Origin: Flavobacterium urumqiense | GTDB lineage: Bacteria; Bacteroidota; Bacteroidia; Flavobacteriales; Flavobacteriaceae | Assembly: GCF_900108015.1 (NCBI RefSeq) | Contig: NZ_FNVP01000009.1 | Location: forward strand, 1 to 64,000 | Length of the DNA stretch: 64,000 nt | Direction: 5' to 3' | In this document: positions 39,472 through 48,860 of the stretch, piece after piece | Layout: each line of letters starts with the position of its first letter | How positions within the stretch are numbered: the first letter of the stretch is position 1 | Program-made: the position numbers and the translations under genes | Notes under the pieces: generated by a model | Database searches by the model: none | What the model was told of the DNA's origin: nothing | The model's input: only the letters and a program-made list of their open reading frames with translations

Positions 39472-39560
39472 TTTTAGATCAAGATTTAAATTGTCTTGAC
39501 AAATTTAGTCATTTTTTTTGAATAAAAAAAAGTCAGTATTTTTTAAATTCATTTTTTTAT

Positions 39561-40013
39561 TTAAAATGCTTTTTTGATTCTGTCAAGATCTCTTTTAGTA
39601 TCTTGTTCTTTTAAGGATTCGCGTTTGTCATAGGTTTTCTTTCCTTTACAAAGGCCAATTTGTAGTTTAGCCATCCCTTTTTCATTGGTAAACAATTTCA
39701 AAGGAATAATTGTTAATCCTTTGGCTTGAACACTTTTAATTAATCCTTTTAATTCTCTTTTATTTAAAAGTAACTTACGTTCGCTTCTCGCTTTATGATT
39801 AAATTGGTTACCAAAAGTATATTCTTCAATATAAGTATTAATTGCAAAAAGTTCATTATTGCTAAATTCACAGAAACTCTCCGTAATATTCGCTTTGCCT
39901 AAACGGATTGATTTAATCTCAGTTCCAGCCAAAACAATACCAGCAGTAAATGTTTCGATTATTTCGTAGTCGAATTTGGCTCTTTTATTGTAGATATTTA
40001 TTGATTTCAGCAT
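39561..40013 (-). CDS. smpB: SsrA-binding protein SmpB
   Basis: Partner of tmRNA in trans-translation. 150 residues with NKRAKFDYEIIETFTAGIVL, GTEIKSIRLGKANI, NHKARSERKLLLNKREL, and a basic C-terminal tail (GKKTYDKRESLKEQDTKRDL) that enters the decoding centre. ssrA itself is not in the window. It diverges from the VF530 gene. Confidence 0.97.
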   Translation of the reverse strand: MLKSINIYNKRAKFDYEIIETFTAGIVLAGTEIKSIRLGKANITESFCEFSNNELFAINTYIEEYTFGNQFNHKARSERKLLLNKRELKGLIKSVQAKGLTIIPLKLFTNEKGMAKLQIGLCKGKKTYDKRESLKEQDTKRDLDRIKKAF

Positions 40014-40051
40014 AGGAGTACAAAGGTAGAAACAAATCTACGAAACACCAA

Positions 40052-40078
40052 TTGTTTTTATATAAATACTTAAATTTG
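40052..40078 (+). promoter_or_regulatory. Promoter of the VF530-family gene, near-leaderless
   Basis: TTG at 40052-40054 and TAAATTTG at 40071-40078 (16-nt spacer, short of the ideal). The -7 box ends 4 nt before the ATG at 40083, so the mRNA would begin at or just inside the start codon. Confidence 0.5.
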
Positions 40079-40082
40079 CAAA

Positions 40083-40313
40083 ATGGAAAATTCAAAATCA
40101 AAAGATCCCCTTCACGGAATAACCCTGCTAAGAATCCTGGAACAATTAGTAGAATATTATGGATTTGATACTTTAGGAGAACTTATTAAAATTAAATGTT
40201 TTACAGACAATCCCAGTATAAAGTCTTCTTTAACTTTTCTACGGAAAACAGATTGGGCAAGAAAGCAAATCGAAGAGTTGTATATTCAATCCTTGTCTAA
40301 ATTTGCCAAATAG
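40083..40313 (+). CDS. VF530-family (DUF2132) DNA-binding-like protein
   Basis: A 76-residue protein of the VF530/DUF2132 family. The signature KDPLHGITLLRILEQLVEYY, then GFDTLGELIKIKCF and PSIKSSLTFLRKTDWARKQIE matches throughout. The structure known for the Vibrio member is a small alpha fold proposed to bind nucleic acid, without direct proof of role. The promoter -7 box abuts the start codon. Intergenic with smpB on the other strand. Confidence 0.88.
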   Translation: MENSKSKDPLHGITLLRILEQLVEYYGFDTLGELIKIKCFTDNPSIKSSLTFLRKTDWARKQIEELYIQSLSKFAK

Positions 40314-40320
40314 TTTCAGT

Positions 40321-40872
40321 TTATTGTATACGGTAGGAAACCATAACACCGCCTCGGTAAGGTAACCATTCGCCACTTTTATTCCAATGATGAGCAGTCT
40401 CGTAGCGTTCTCCGGTACTTAAATAATAGCCATGGTAAAATCCCTGTTGGTTTCCACCACCTAAAAAGCAATCCAGTACAAACTTATGATTTATTTTAGC
40501 TTGATATCCAATTGTGGCTCCAATAACATAGCCAAATCCTTTTTCATATTTATCAGTATTTAGATAGTTCCATTTTTGGAAATTAAATGCAGTTGCGCCT
40601 ATGTGCGCTCCTACATAAAAACCATTATATTTTTCTTTAAAATGATAACGATACTCAGGAATAAAAATATAAAATTGAAGCGGCTTACCATCTACGGATT
40701 TCCAAGGTGAGGCTAAAATATCTAATTGAAAAGTTGATTTTTTTCCAATACTAGTCTCAATACCTATATTTGGTACTCCCAATAAAGTAGTCAAAGCATT
40801 TACTTTTACGTAGGTTTGACTTTGGGAATGGATTGAAAAGAAAAGAATTGAAACTAATAATAATTTTTTCAT
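40321..40872 (-). CDS. DUF3575-family outer-membrane beta-barrel-like protein
   Basis: A 183-residue exported protein with signal peptide KKLLLVSILFFSIHSQSQ and alternating beta strands ending in an aromatic-free YRIQ. Features of DUF3575 are VNALTTLLGVPNIGIETSIG, FYIFIPEYRYHF and FYVGAHIGATAFNF. Relatives are small outer-membrane barrels often annotated near fimbrial or mannosyl genes. The ATG at 40872 is preferred as it places the signal peptide at the very N-terminus. Function unknown. Confidence 0.8.
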   Translation of the reverse strand: MKKLLLVSILFFSIHSQSQTYVKVNALTTLLGVPNIGIETSIGKKSTFQLDILASPWKSVDGKPLQFYIFIPEYRYHFKEKYNGFYVGAHIGATAFNFQKWNYLNTDKYEKGFGYVIGATIGYQAKINHKFVLDCFLGGGNQQGFYHGYYLSTGERYETAHHWNKSGEWLPYRGGVMVSYRIQ

Positions 40873-41009
40873 AATAAAGGTTACATAATGCTTTTCCAAT
40901 AAAAAGTAACATTTTTTGGAGACAAATATAAAGATTATTCTTTCAAATGGCCAATAATATGGTTTTTTGTAAAAATAATTATCAACAGTTTGTTAAAGAT
41001 TTAAAATAG

Positions 41010-41558
41010 TTATTTATTCAAAATAGAATATATAACAGAATCTAAAAAGCGTCCTTCGAAGAATTCATTTTCCTTAAAATGAGCCTCTTTTATAAAACCA
41101 CATTTTTGTAAAACTTTTTCAGAGCCAAAATTTTCAGGATCAATTATAGCTTCAATTGAATGCAGTTTCATTTCATTAAAACCATATTTCACCACTTCTT
41201 GAACGGCTTCCGTGATAATACCTTTTCCATTGTATTCCTTATGCAACATATAACCAATTTCCGCTCTGTGATGCTCAGGTTTTATTCTGTAATGACCTAT
41301 AATCCCTATTAGTTTCGGACTGCCTTTGTATGTTATAGCCCAGTTTATTCCTTCGTTATTTTCGATTTTAGCATTAATCATTGCAATATGTTCTAAGGCA
41401 TTATCAATTGTTTTAACTAATGGTCTGGGAATATATTTCATGGTTTCTGGATTAGAACGCAAAGCGAAAACTTCGTTTACATCGCTCTCTTTTACTCGTC
41501 TCAAAAGTAATCGTTCGGTTTCTAAATTTGGAAATGGAGTAAAATTTATCGTCAACAT
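41010..41558 (-). CDS. RimJ/RimL-type GNAT acetyltransferase
   Basis: A 182-residue N-acetyltransferase. The RimJ-like start FPNLETERLLLRRVKESDVNEVF, acetyl-CoA binding region YMLHKEYNGKGIITEAVQEVVKYGF (about 107-131, Q/RxxGxG/A-type site), and ENFGSEKVLQKCGFIKE near the end are clear. The substrate is unknown. Start lies next to the aldose epimerase gene, which is 25 nt upstream on the same strand. Confidence 0.9.
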   Translation of the reverse strand: MLTINFTPFPNLETERLLLRRVKESDVNEVFALRSNPETMKYIPRPLVKTIDNALEHIAMINAKIENNEGINWAITYKGSPKLIGIIGHYRIKPEHHRAEIGYMLHKEYNGKGIITEAVQEVVKYGFNEMKLHSIEAIIDPENFGSEKVLQKCGFIKEAHFKENEFFEGRFLDSVIYSILNK

Positions 41559-41582
41559 ATCTTGTTAATTTATTTTAATAAT

Positions 41583-42434
41583 TCATAGAACTTCAATGCT
41601 GAATTCTGATCTGAAAGTTGCATTTTCTTCCAGAACTTGAATTCCTTCTTTCTCAAAAAGATTTCCTGAATTCTCATTTGTGTCGGAATAACCAAACCAC
41701 GGTTCGATACAAAGAAATGGAGCATTCATTTTGGTCCAAATTCCTAAACTTGGGAAATCGTTAAAGTTTACTCTTAAAAACGGATTTCTATTTTCTAAAA
41801 TAGTTAATGACTTTGATTTTAATGTTTTAAAAATTAAGGCGTCATTTTTAAATAATTCATAAGTCAATGGAATCTGGCCTTCTTGTGTTTCTAGTTTTTT
41901 TGTTTGATTTGAAATTAAATCATTTTCTAAAAGGTAATACTTTAAAGATTCCTCTTTGTCAAATTGAATGGAATAATCTTTAAAATATCCTGGCAACGCA
42001 AAAGCGGGATGAGCTCCAATGGAAAAAGGCATCTTAGAATTGCCCTTGTTTATAACTTTATATTCAATGCTTAAATTGTAATTATCTAGAGTATAAATGA
42101 TTTGCAATTCAAATTGAAAAGGATATACTCTCAGCGTCTCTTCAGTTGATTGTAAAGAGAAAGTCGCAGAATCTTCCTTTTTATCGATTAATTTAAATTC
42201 CATTTCTCGGGCAAAACCATGGCGAGATAAATTATATTCTTTTGCATTGTGATGAAATGAATTATTTTTCAGGGTACCTACAATTGGAAATAAAATAGGA
42301 GAGTGCTTGCCCCAAAAATCTGAATTTCCCGCCCAGATGTATTCTTTGTTCTCCTTGTTTTTCAGCGAACATAATTCTGCGCCAAAACTATTTATTGTCG
42401 CGGTTAAAAATGTATTCTTAATTACTGTTTTCAA
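41583..42434 (-). CDS. Aldose 1-epimerase family (LacX-like) protein
   Basis: A 283-residue galactose mutarotase-like beta-sandwich. Visible motifs are GAELCSLKNKENKEYIW, PILFPIVGTL, HGFAREMEF (His about 75) and IGAHPAFALPG (His about 148), the residues that act in anomer conversion, with the Glu in CIEPWFGYSD. LacX-type members may act on hexose 6-phosphates, and no sugar operon is adjacent to refine this. Expressed with the GNAT gene downstream. Confidence 0.88.
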   Translation of the reverse strand: MKTVIKNTFLTATINSFGAELCSLKNKENKEYIWAGNSDFWGKHSPILFPIVGTLKNNSFHHNAKEYNLSRHGFAREMEFKLIDKKEDSATFSLQSTEETLRVYPFQFELQIIYTLDNYNLSIEYKVINKGNSKMPFSIGAHPAFALPGYFKDYSIQFDKEESLKYYLLENDLISNQTKKLETQEGQIPLTYELFKNDALIFKTLKSKSLTILENRNPFLRVNFNDFPSLGIWTKMNAPFLCIEPWFGYSDTNENSGNLFEKEGIQVLEENATFRSEFSIEVL

Positions 42435-42736
42435 AGCAGTTTAGATTTAAATTTCAAAATGTAAATATATTTTAAAATTTGTAAAAATATTTAAATCAGC
42501 CAAAATCTATTTGTAATTAGTACCTATTCAGTAAATCATTTTTTTTTGTGACAATGTGGGTTATTTTTTATTTATTTGTTATAACATTTATTTGATTGTC
42601 ATTTAACTAAATTAGCTCTCACGTTATAGACAAGCAGTAAATCTTCTACTAATAGCAATAGTTAGTGTAACAAAAAGATTCACTTTTATACTTATTGGTA
42701 AGCAAACAAATAAAAAAGTAAAAAATCAATCAAATT
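42435..42736. other. 302-nt gap between divergent genes
   Basis: AT-rich region upstream of the aldose epimerase (minus) and the M1 peptidase (plus). A TAAATTAG at 42608-42615 is one base from the -7 consensus and may drive the peptidase gene with a leader of about 115 nt. No repeat, RNA gene or riboswitch is recognisable. Confidence 0.4.
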
Positions 42737-44989
42737 ATGAAAAACAATTTCTTTAAAGCTTCATTCTGTTTAGCTTTATTTTGTGGAGTTTCTGCGCTTC
42801 AGGCTCAGGAAACCAAAACAAACATATCAAAGTACGATTATCATGATGCATTTGCACCAGGTTTTTATACTAAAAATGGAACCGAAACTCGCTCTGCAAG
42901 TGGGCAGCCAGGAGCAAAGTATTGGCAAAATAGAGCTGATTATCAGTTAACAGCAAATTTAAATGATAAAACCAGCGAAATCATAGGAACTGAAACGTTA
43001 ACGTATACCAATAATAGTCCTGATAAATTGGCTTTTCTTTGGATGAACGTTGACCAAAATTTATTTAAAAAAGATTCGCGTGGTGTTGCAATTATCCCTA
43101 TCAGTGGAAGTCGCAATGGGGCAGATGGAGAAGATTTTGACGGAGGTCATAAAATTAAATCTGTTAAAGTTAGTGCAACTGTAGGTGGGAAAGCTGTTGA
43201 AAAAGAAGCGAAATTTACTATTGTAGATACTCGAATGCAAATTATTTTGCCACAAGAATTGAATGGTAATGGTAGTTCAATTAAAGTGAAAATTGACTTT
43301 TCTTATATTTCACCAAAATATGGTTCAGACAGAACAGGAGTTTTAGATACTAAAAATGGTAAAATTTTCACTATTGCTCAATGGTATCCAAGAATGTGTG
43401 TGTATGACGATGTAAAAGGATGGAACACGCTACCTTATTTAGGTGCAGGAGAGTTTTATTTAGAATATGGTGATTTTGATATTTCAATTACAGCTCCTGC
43501 AAATCATATTGTAGTTTGTTCAGGTGACTTGCAAAATCCTTCAGAAGTTTACACTGCTGAACAACAAAAACGTTGGGGTCAAGCTGCTGCCAGTGAGAAA
43601 ACGGTTATGATTCGTACTGCTGCTGAAGTTACCAATGCAAGTTCAAGACCTGCAGGAAAAAGTACTTTAACTTGGAAGTTTAAAATAAAAAATTCTAGAG
43701 ACGTCGCGTTTGCATCTTCTGCTGCTTTTATTATTGATGCTGCGAAAATTAATTTGCCAAGCGGAAAAAAATCTGTTGCAATTTCTGCTTATCCAGTAGA
43801 AAGTGAAGGTCAGGATGCATGGGGACGAGCAACAGAATATACTAAAACGTCTATTGAAAATTATTCAAAACGTTGGTTTGAATTCCCTTATCCAGCAGCT
43901 ACAAATGTTGCAGGTAACGAAGGCGGAATGGAATATCCTGGTATTGTTTTTTGTGGATGGGAATCTAAAAAAGGTGATTTATGGGGTGTAACGGATCATG
44001 AATTTGGTCATGGTTGGTTCCCAATGATTGTGGGTTCAAACGAAAGATTATTTGCTTGGATGGACGAAGGATTCAATACATTTATCAACTCATTGAGTTC
44101 AGTTGATTTTAATAACGGAGAATACAAACAACCAGTTGCAGATTTACATCGTTCTTCAAAGGTGCTAACAAATCCTGATTTGGAACCTGTTTTTTCTGCT
44201 CCAGATGGATTGAAAGAAGCTAACTTAGGTATTTTAGCCTACTACAAACCGGGGACAGGTCTGACTATGTTGCGTGAGCAAATTTTAGGAAAAGAACGTT
44301 TTGATTATGCATTTAGAACATATACTGAGCGTTGGGCTTTCAAACATCCAACACCAGATGACTTTTTCCGTACTATGGAAAATGTGGCTGGCGAAGATTT
44401 AAACTGGTTTTGGAGAGGTTGGATTATTAACAACTGGCGTTTTGATCAAGCAGTTTCTAAAGTGAAATATGTGAAAAATGATCCAACTAAAGGGGCTGTT
44501 ATTACTATTGAAAATTTAGAAAAAATGCCTTTTCCATCTATTTTAGATATTAAGTCTAAATCTGGTAAAGTGACTAGAGTTACTCTTCCTGTAGAAATTT
44601 GGGAACGCAATAAAAGCTGGTCATTCAAAACTACTATAAATGAAGAAATCGAATCTATAACATTGGATCCAAGTCACGTATTCCCGGATGTAAATTCAGA
44701 TAATGATACTTGGACTGCCGGAAAAGGAGAATTAGAGAAAGATGTAATCTTGGATGCTTACTTCGGTACATTTTCAAGTAAACAAATTCCTGTAAAAATT
44801 ATTTTTTCTGAAGAGAAAGGTGTTTTAATAGCAAAATCTGAAGGTCAGCCAAATTTAAGTTTTGCGCCTGACGGAAAGGATAAATTCTTAGCGAATCAAG
44901 CGGGGCTTACTATTCAGTTTAATGAAAATAAAAATGAATTTACATTGGAAGTTAACGGTCAAAGTTTCTTATTCACAAGAGATAAATAA
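42737..44989 (+). CDS. M1-family zinc metallopeptidase (aminopeptidase), exported
   Basis: A 750-residue exported protein with a signal peptide ([16 protein letters not shown]). The gluzincin site is intact: HEFGH at 421-425 with the third ligand Glu444 in MDEGF, and the exopeptidase motif appears as NEGGMEYPG just upstream. The N-terminal beta-saddle domain ([20 protein letters not shown]) and the C-terminal region fit M1 peptidases of the periplasm or outer membrane in Bacteroidota. Monocistronic, ending at a bidirectional terminator at 45007. Confidence 0.94.
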   Translation: MKNNFFKASFCLALFCGVSALQAQETKTNISKYDYHDAFAPGFYTKNGTETRSASGQPGAKYWQNRADYQLTANLNDKTSEIIGTETLTYTNNSPDKLAFLWMNVDQNLFKKDSRGVAIIPISGSRNGADGEDFDGGHKIKSVKVSATVGGKAVEKEAKFTIVDTRMQIILPQELNGNGSSIKVKIDFSYISPKYGSDRTGVLDTKNGKIFTIAQWYPRMCVYDDVKGWNTLPYLGAGEFYLEYGDFDISITAPANHIVVCSGDLQNPSEVYTAEQQKRWGQAAASEKTVMIRTAAEVTNASSRPAGKSTLTWKFKIKNSRDVAFASSAAFIIDAAKINLPSGKKSVAISAYPVESEGQDAWGRATEYTKTSIENYSKRWFEFPYPAATNVAGNEGGMEYPGIVFCGWESKKGDLWGVTDHEFGHGWFPMIVGSNERLFAWMDEGFNTFINSLSSVDFNNGEYKQPVADLHRSSKVLTNPDLEPVFSAPDGLKEANLGILAYYKPGTGLTMLREQILGKERFDYAFRTYTERWAFKHPTPDDFFRTMENVAGEDLNWFWRGWIINNWRFDQAVSKVKYVKNDPTKGAVITIENLEKMPFPSILDIKSKSGKVTRVTLPVEIWERNKSWSFKTTINEEIESITLDPSHVFPDVNSDNDTWTAGKGELEKDVILDAYFGTFSSKQIPVKIIFSEEKGVLIAKSEGQPNLSFAPDGKDKFLANQAGLTIQFNENKNEFTLEVNGQSFLFTRDK

Positions 44990-45006
44990 TATTATGTAAT
45001 TTTTAC

Positions 45007-45037
45007 AAAAAACGCCAACTGAGTTGGCGTTTTTTTT
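45007..45037. terminator. Bidirectional terminator between the M1 peptidase and aguA
   Basis: AAAACGCCAACT-GA-GTTGGCGTTTT with A and T runs on either side serves both converging genes. Confidence 0.9.
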
Positions 45038-45069
45038 ATGCTGCAATATTTAGAAATTATGCGTTATTT

Positions 45070-46116
45070 TTATTCTGGAATTTGTTGACTCAAACAGTGT
45101 AACGTTCCGAAACCCCAAATAAAATCAGTAGCACTGATTCCTATAATTTCTCTATCAGGAAAACATTCTGAAAGTATGTTTAACGCTTTTCGGTCGTTAC
45201 TGTCGTTAAAAGTTGGAACCAAAACACAATTGTTTAAAATCAGAAAATTAGCATAACTGGCAGGCAATCTTAATCCATCAAATTCCAAACGTTTTGGCAT
45301 TGGTAAAACCACAATTACAGGTGATTTTCCGTTTTCGAGTTTGGCATTTTGCAAGCGTTTTAAGTTGTCTTGCAACGGTTTGTAGTTTTTATCGGTTGGG
45401 TCTGTTTCCACAATAGTCACAATCGTATCTTCGTTGACAAATCGGCATAAATCATCAATATGTCCGTGCGTATCATCGCCTTCAATTCCGTCACCTAACC
45501 AAATCACATTTGTAATTCCAAGGTATTCTCTGAAAACGGCTTCGTAATCGGCTTTGGTGAAATTTGGATTCCGAACCTGAATATCAGGATGCATTAAACA
45601 TTCTTCTGAAGTCAGTAAAGTACCGCATCCATTAGTGTCAATCGCACCACCTTCAACAATTACCGGTTTTCCTTTGTACATCACTTGAGTCACAGGAATA
45701 TTGAGAAATTCGCCCACCTTTGCAGGAATAAATTTGTCCAATTGAATGTTTTTATACTTAGCCCAACCATTAAAATTAAAGTTTAAAGCTTCTCTTTCGG
45801 TTCCATTTTTCACAACAATTGGACCCGAATCACGCATCCAACTTCTATTGGTTTTATGAATGATGTACGAAACATTAGTTAGTTCCACATGAGCTGTTTC
45901 CAGCATGGTATTAACTTTTTCTTTTTGGTTTTCATCCGCAACTACCAAAAAGACTTGTTCGAAAGTAGCCACTTTTTTAATGAATTCCACAAAAGCCCAT
46001 TGAACCGCTTCATATTTTCCAGGCCAATCCCTGCCGTTGTGTGGAAAACTAAGTAAAATTCCTTGTTGCTTTTCCCACTCAGCAGGGAACCTTCTGTTGT
46101 TACTCGTTTTCATCAT
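45070..46116 (-). CDS. aguA: Agmatine deiminase
   Basis: Converts agmatine to N-carbamoylputrescine and ammonia, second step of the arginine-decarboxylase route to putrescine. 348 residues of the Porphyromonas-type peptidylarginine deiminase fold. Visible are the FPAEWEKQQGILLSFPH start, RSWMRDSGPIVV, EGGAIDTNGCGTLLTSEECL, GDDTHGHIDDLCRF (catalytic Asp/His) and the C-terminal GFGTLHCLSQQIPE with the nucleophilic Cys. It overlaps the stop of aguB by one base, consistent with coupled translation. Confidence 0.96.
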   Translation of the reverse strand: MMKTSNNRRFPAEWEKQQGILLSFPHNGRDWPGKYEAVQWAFVEFIKKVATFEQVFLVVADENQKEKVNTMLETAHVELTNVSYIIHKTNRSWMRDSGPIVVKNGTEREALNFNFNGWAKYKNIQLDKFIPAKVGEFLNIPVTQVMYKGKPVIVEGGAIDTNGCGTLLTSEECLMHPDIQVRNPNFTKADYEAVFREYLGITNVIWLGDGIEGDDTHGHIDDLCRFVNEDTIVTIVETDPTDKNYKPLQDNLKRLQNAKLENGKSPVIVVLPMPKRLEFDGLRLPASYANFLILNNCVLVPTFNDSNDRKALNILSECFPDREIIGISATDFIWGFGTLHCLSQQIPE

Positions 46117-47003
46117 TAGTCAATTGCTCTTTTTGTGATATCACCAAAAGCGTCTATTCTTCTGTCTCTAAAGAAAGGCCAGTTCTGACGCACATTTTCT
46201 TGTAAGTCTAAATCTACTTCGGCAATTAAGATTTCTTCTTTATCGTGTGAGGCTTGCGCCAAAATTTCGCCTTGTGGTCCCGCAATAAACGAAGATCCCC
46301 AAAACTGAATTCCCGCCGTATCAGGCAAGTATTGTTCTAAACCGATCCTGTTTGCTGCTGCCACATAAACGCCATTTGCAACGGCGTGACCTTTCATTAC
46401 GCTCATCCATGCACCATGTTGGTTTACTCCATATTCCTCTTTTTCACCGGGATGCCAGCCAATTGCTGTTGGGTAAAACAACACTTCTGCACCTTGCAAA
46501 GCAGTTAAGCGAGCCGCTTCCGGATACCATTGATCCCAACAAATCAGCGTCCCAACCTTTCCTTTTTTAGTTGGAATCGTTTTAAAGCCCAGATCACCGG
46601 GGGTGAAATAGAATTTTTCATAAAAATGCGGATCATCAGGAATGTGCATTTTACGATACAATCCTGCTTCTGAACCGTCTGTGTCAATGATGTAAGCACT
46701 ATTGTGGTAGATTCCTGCCATTCTTTTTTCGAAGAAAGGAACAATAATTACCACGCCTAATTCTTTGGCCAAAGCGCTAAAAGCAATAAACGAAGTACTG
46801 TACAATGGTTCTGCCAAAGCAAAATTATCTACATCTTCGCTTTGACAAAAATAATGACTGCTGTATAATTCCGGTAGCGAAATCACTTCGGCACCAAGTT
46901 TAGCGGCATCACGAACCCAACTGATACATTTTTTCAAGTTGTTTTCGGCAATATCATTAAGATTCAATTGAATGACTGCTATTTTATATTTCTTATTTGG
47001 CAT
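46116..47003 (-). CDS. aguB: N-carbamoylputrescine amidase
   Basis: Hydrolyses N-carbamoylputrescine to putrescine, CO2 and ammonia, completing the step begun by AguA. A 295-residue nitrilase-superfamily enzyme with the Glu-Lys-Cys triad: Glu in SLPELYSSHYF, Lys in YRKMHIPDD, Cys in LICWDQWYPEAA. The ATG at 47003 is used, since the upstream in-frame codon at 47024 is TTG. It is first in the two-gene aguB-aguA transcript. Confidence 0.95.
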   Translation of the reverse strand: MPNKKYKIAVIQLNLNDIAENNLKKCISWVRDAAKLGAEVISLPELYSSHYFCQSEDVDNFALAEPLYSTSFIAFSALAKELGVVIIVPFFEKRMAGIYHNSAYIIDTDGSEAGLYRKMHIPDDPHFYEKFYFTPGDLGFKTIPTKKGKVGTLICWDQWYPEAARLTALQGAEVLFYPTAIGWHPGEKEEYGVNQHGAWMSVMKGHAVANGVYVAAANRIGLEQYLPDTAGIQFWGSSFIAGPQGEILAQASHDKEEILIAEVDLDLQENVRQNWPFFRDRRIDAFGDITKRAID

Positions 47004-47075
47004 GACTAAAATTTTAGATTGCAAAAATAGTAAATTTTATAAAGAGTAGAAAATAGGGGTACTGTGTTTTTTAGG

Positions 47076-47149
47076 ATTTAAATAGTCTTGTATTTCTTAT
47101 TTGGATTTTTTCATAACGACGCCAAAGTCGGGAGACTTTGGAGAGCAGG
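47076..47149 (-). repeat. Spacer-unit repeat, left-half copy
   Basis: Shares with 48706-48780 the order TTTAAATAGT, TTATTTGGATTTT, ACGA..CC.AAAGT.GG and CTTTGG.G.GC.GG. It lies upstream of aguB, in the first intergenic space of the accessory region, and looks like a truncated copy lacking the GGATTTGCC half. Confidence 0.55.
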
Positions 47150-47283
47150 TAAAAAATTAATATAAAATTGGCATTAACAAAGTCAAGGAGGTTTTATTTT
47201 TATATGTATAGTATTATAGCTAATAAAACGGGCTAAGTTTTGCTACGATACAGTAATTTATAATTCATTAAATTTTTACAATT

Positions 47284-47565
47284 ATGACAGAAGAATTCAA
47301 AATAATCGATAAAGAAGAAATTGCTCTACTTAAATTTCCACAAACAGATGTACTTGACGATATTGATGAAATAAAAGCCAGAATAAGTGAGATTAATAGA
47401 GCGTTGTCGTTGTTTAACTTAGAACATTCAAAAATTAAAATTTTCTTTGAAGATATTGAATCCAAAAAGGTAGTAGATACCACGGTTTGGGGCGTTACAG
47501 ACAAAAATGTGATGTTAAAACAAGGTGTGATGATTCCAATTCACAGAATATATAAGTTGTTTTAG
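47284..47565 (+). CDS. Small conserved-looking hypothetical protein
   Basis: A 93-residue soluble protein that I do not recognise by function. Its first half is acidic and helical (VLDDIDEIKARISEINRALS, typical of a coiled coil), and the second half is beta-like (IKIFFEDIESKKVVDTTVWG) and ends IPIHRIYKLF. Codon use looks ordinary and the reading frame is open with an ATG start. It has no close neighbour on its strand and converges with the serine hydrolase gene. Confidence 0.65.
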   Translation: MTEEFKIIDKEEIALLKFPQTDVLDDIDEIKARISEINRALSLFNLEHSKIKIFFEDIESKKVVDTTVWGVTDKNVMLKQGVMIPIHRIYKLF

Positions 47566-47607
47566 TGTCCTAATTGCCTATGAAGGAAAAGTAATTTTTT
47601 TTTAAGG

Positions 47608-48681
47608 TTATTTTTTCTCTGTTAGATATAAATTTGCTATATCTTCAATAAAATTTTCTGGACGAGATCCCACTAAATTTGTCAAAATCACTACAGAAAC
47701 ATTATCTTTTGGATAAATGTACAAAGCATTTCTATTACCACCGAGCGAAGCAATTACAGGTTTTTTAACTCTTGAAGAAGAATAAAAACCAATCGAACTT
47801 TGATTCAGAAAACCGTTTTCTTGATATATTTCTCCATTACCTAATCGTATTGGAGTCCAAAGCGTATTTAGATTTTCGGCATTAATTAATTGATTACTTT
47901 GCAATGCGATTACCCATTGTGCCATTTCAGTTCCGGTTGAATAGATTCCGCCGGCTGGATACAAATTTGAAGGTATCGGTTGATACACATTGGTTAGAAT
48001 ATTATTTCTAAAATAAGAATACGGCTTTGCGGAGTGCTTAATTATGTTGTAAAAATCGCCTATTCCAGCTTTGATGGAATTCTTCATTCCAGCTTTTTTA
48101 TACTGGTTTTCTGTAATGAATTTTTCAAATGACTGTCCACTTATTTTTTCAATAAGCATTCCAAGTATCAGGTAATTGGCTTGACTGTCTCTGAATTCTT
48201 TACCAGGTTTAAAAATAAGAGGCAATTCTTTTATTTTTTGGAATAAAGTTTCACTATTTTCAGACAACATATTTCCTTGTGAATCCCAAATTTCAGGAAG
48301 CCCCGATTGATGAGTCACTATTTGTTTTACTGTAATATTTTGCCAAGTTTTAGGCAGCTTATCCAAATATTTTGAAATAGGTTCGTCAAGATTTAATTTT
48401 CCATTTTCGACTAATTGCATAATAGCAACTCCTGTAAATGCTTTAGTAATAGAATTAATGCTAAAAATAGTCTGGCTATCAACAGCAATGGAATCTTCGA
48501 CTGATGCTAAGCCGTAATGACTTGTTTTAACAATCACATTGTCTTTAATTACTGCTAGTTGTAAACCAATAATTCTATTTTTTTGCATCAAGTCTTTAAT
48601 TGCATTATCCACTTTGTCAACTTGAGAATAAGTTAAATTGCAAACAGTAAAATAGGCAAGGAGAAGCATTATTTTTTTCAT
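47608..48681 (-). CDS. Serine hydrolase, class C beta-lactamase-like fold
   Basis: A 357-residue exported protein (signal peptide to about CNLTYSQ, residue 20). The penicillin-binding-protein-like nucleophile motif S-x-x-K is Ser77-I-T-Lys80 (FSINSITKAFTG). The second motif, usually Y-x-N before N-Y-x-L-x-G, reads Asp165-Ser-Gln (RDSQANYLILGM), so the general-base Tyr is missing. The third motif region is SLGGNRNAL instead of H-x-G. It may therefore act as an esterase or peptidase with altered chemistry, or be inactive. Not good evidence for a true beta-lactamase. Confidence 0.85.
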   Translation of the reverse strand: MKKIMLLLAYFTVCNLTYSQVDKVDNAIKDLMQKNRIIGLQLAVIKDNVIVKTSHYGLASVEDSIAVDSQTIFSINSITKAFTGVAIMQLVENGKLNLDEPISKYLDKLPKTWQNITVKQIVTHQSGLPEIWDSQGNMLSENSETLFQKIKELPLIFKPGKEFRDSQANYLILGMLIEKISGQSFEKFITENQYKKAGMKNSIKAGIGDFYNIIKHSAKPYSYFRNNILTNVYQPIPSNLYPAGGIYSTGTEMAQWVIALQSNQLINAENLNTLWTPIRLGNGEIYQENGFLNQSSIGFYSSSRVKKPVIASLGGNRNALYIYPKDNVSVVILTNLVGSRPENFIEDIANLYLTEKK

Positions 48682-48705
48682 AATTCTTATGTTTTATGTT
48701 GTTGG

Positions 48706-48860
48706 TTTTAAATAGTTGGTGGATATTTATTATTTGGATTTTCTTTTGACGATTCCGAAGTTGGAAAGCTTTGGCGGGCGGATTTGCCAAATCATCCCAA
48801 ATACAAGACCAACTTCAAATTAAGCCTAAAACCCAAATTGCTTGTAGTGTGTGTTATGGC
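48706..48860 (-). repeat. Spacer unit A (repeat on the 3' side of the RES gene)
   Basis: A composite of two repeated parts. The left part (48706-48780) matches 47076-47149. The right part (48780-48860) matches 49906-49984 with about 12 differences in 76 columns by eye, including an identical GGATTTGCCAAATC start and the shared AAATACAAGACCA and TTCAAATTAAG. It ends GTTATGGC, the complement of the GCCATAAC on the other side of the RES gene. Confidence 0.75.

Noticed and set aside
42435..42736. Possible riboswitch before the M1 peptidase
   Set aside because: No conserved riboswitch core or strong paired elements were recognisable in this AT-rich leader.
47608..48681. Beta-lactam resistance gene
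   Set aside because: Only the S-x-x-K motif is clean; the other active-site motifs are altered, so resistance cannot be claimed.
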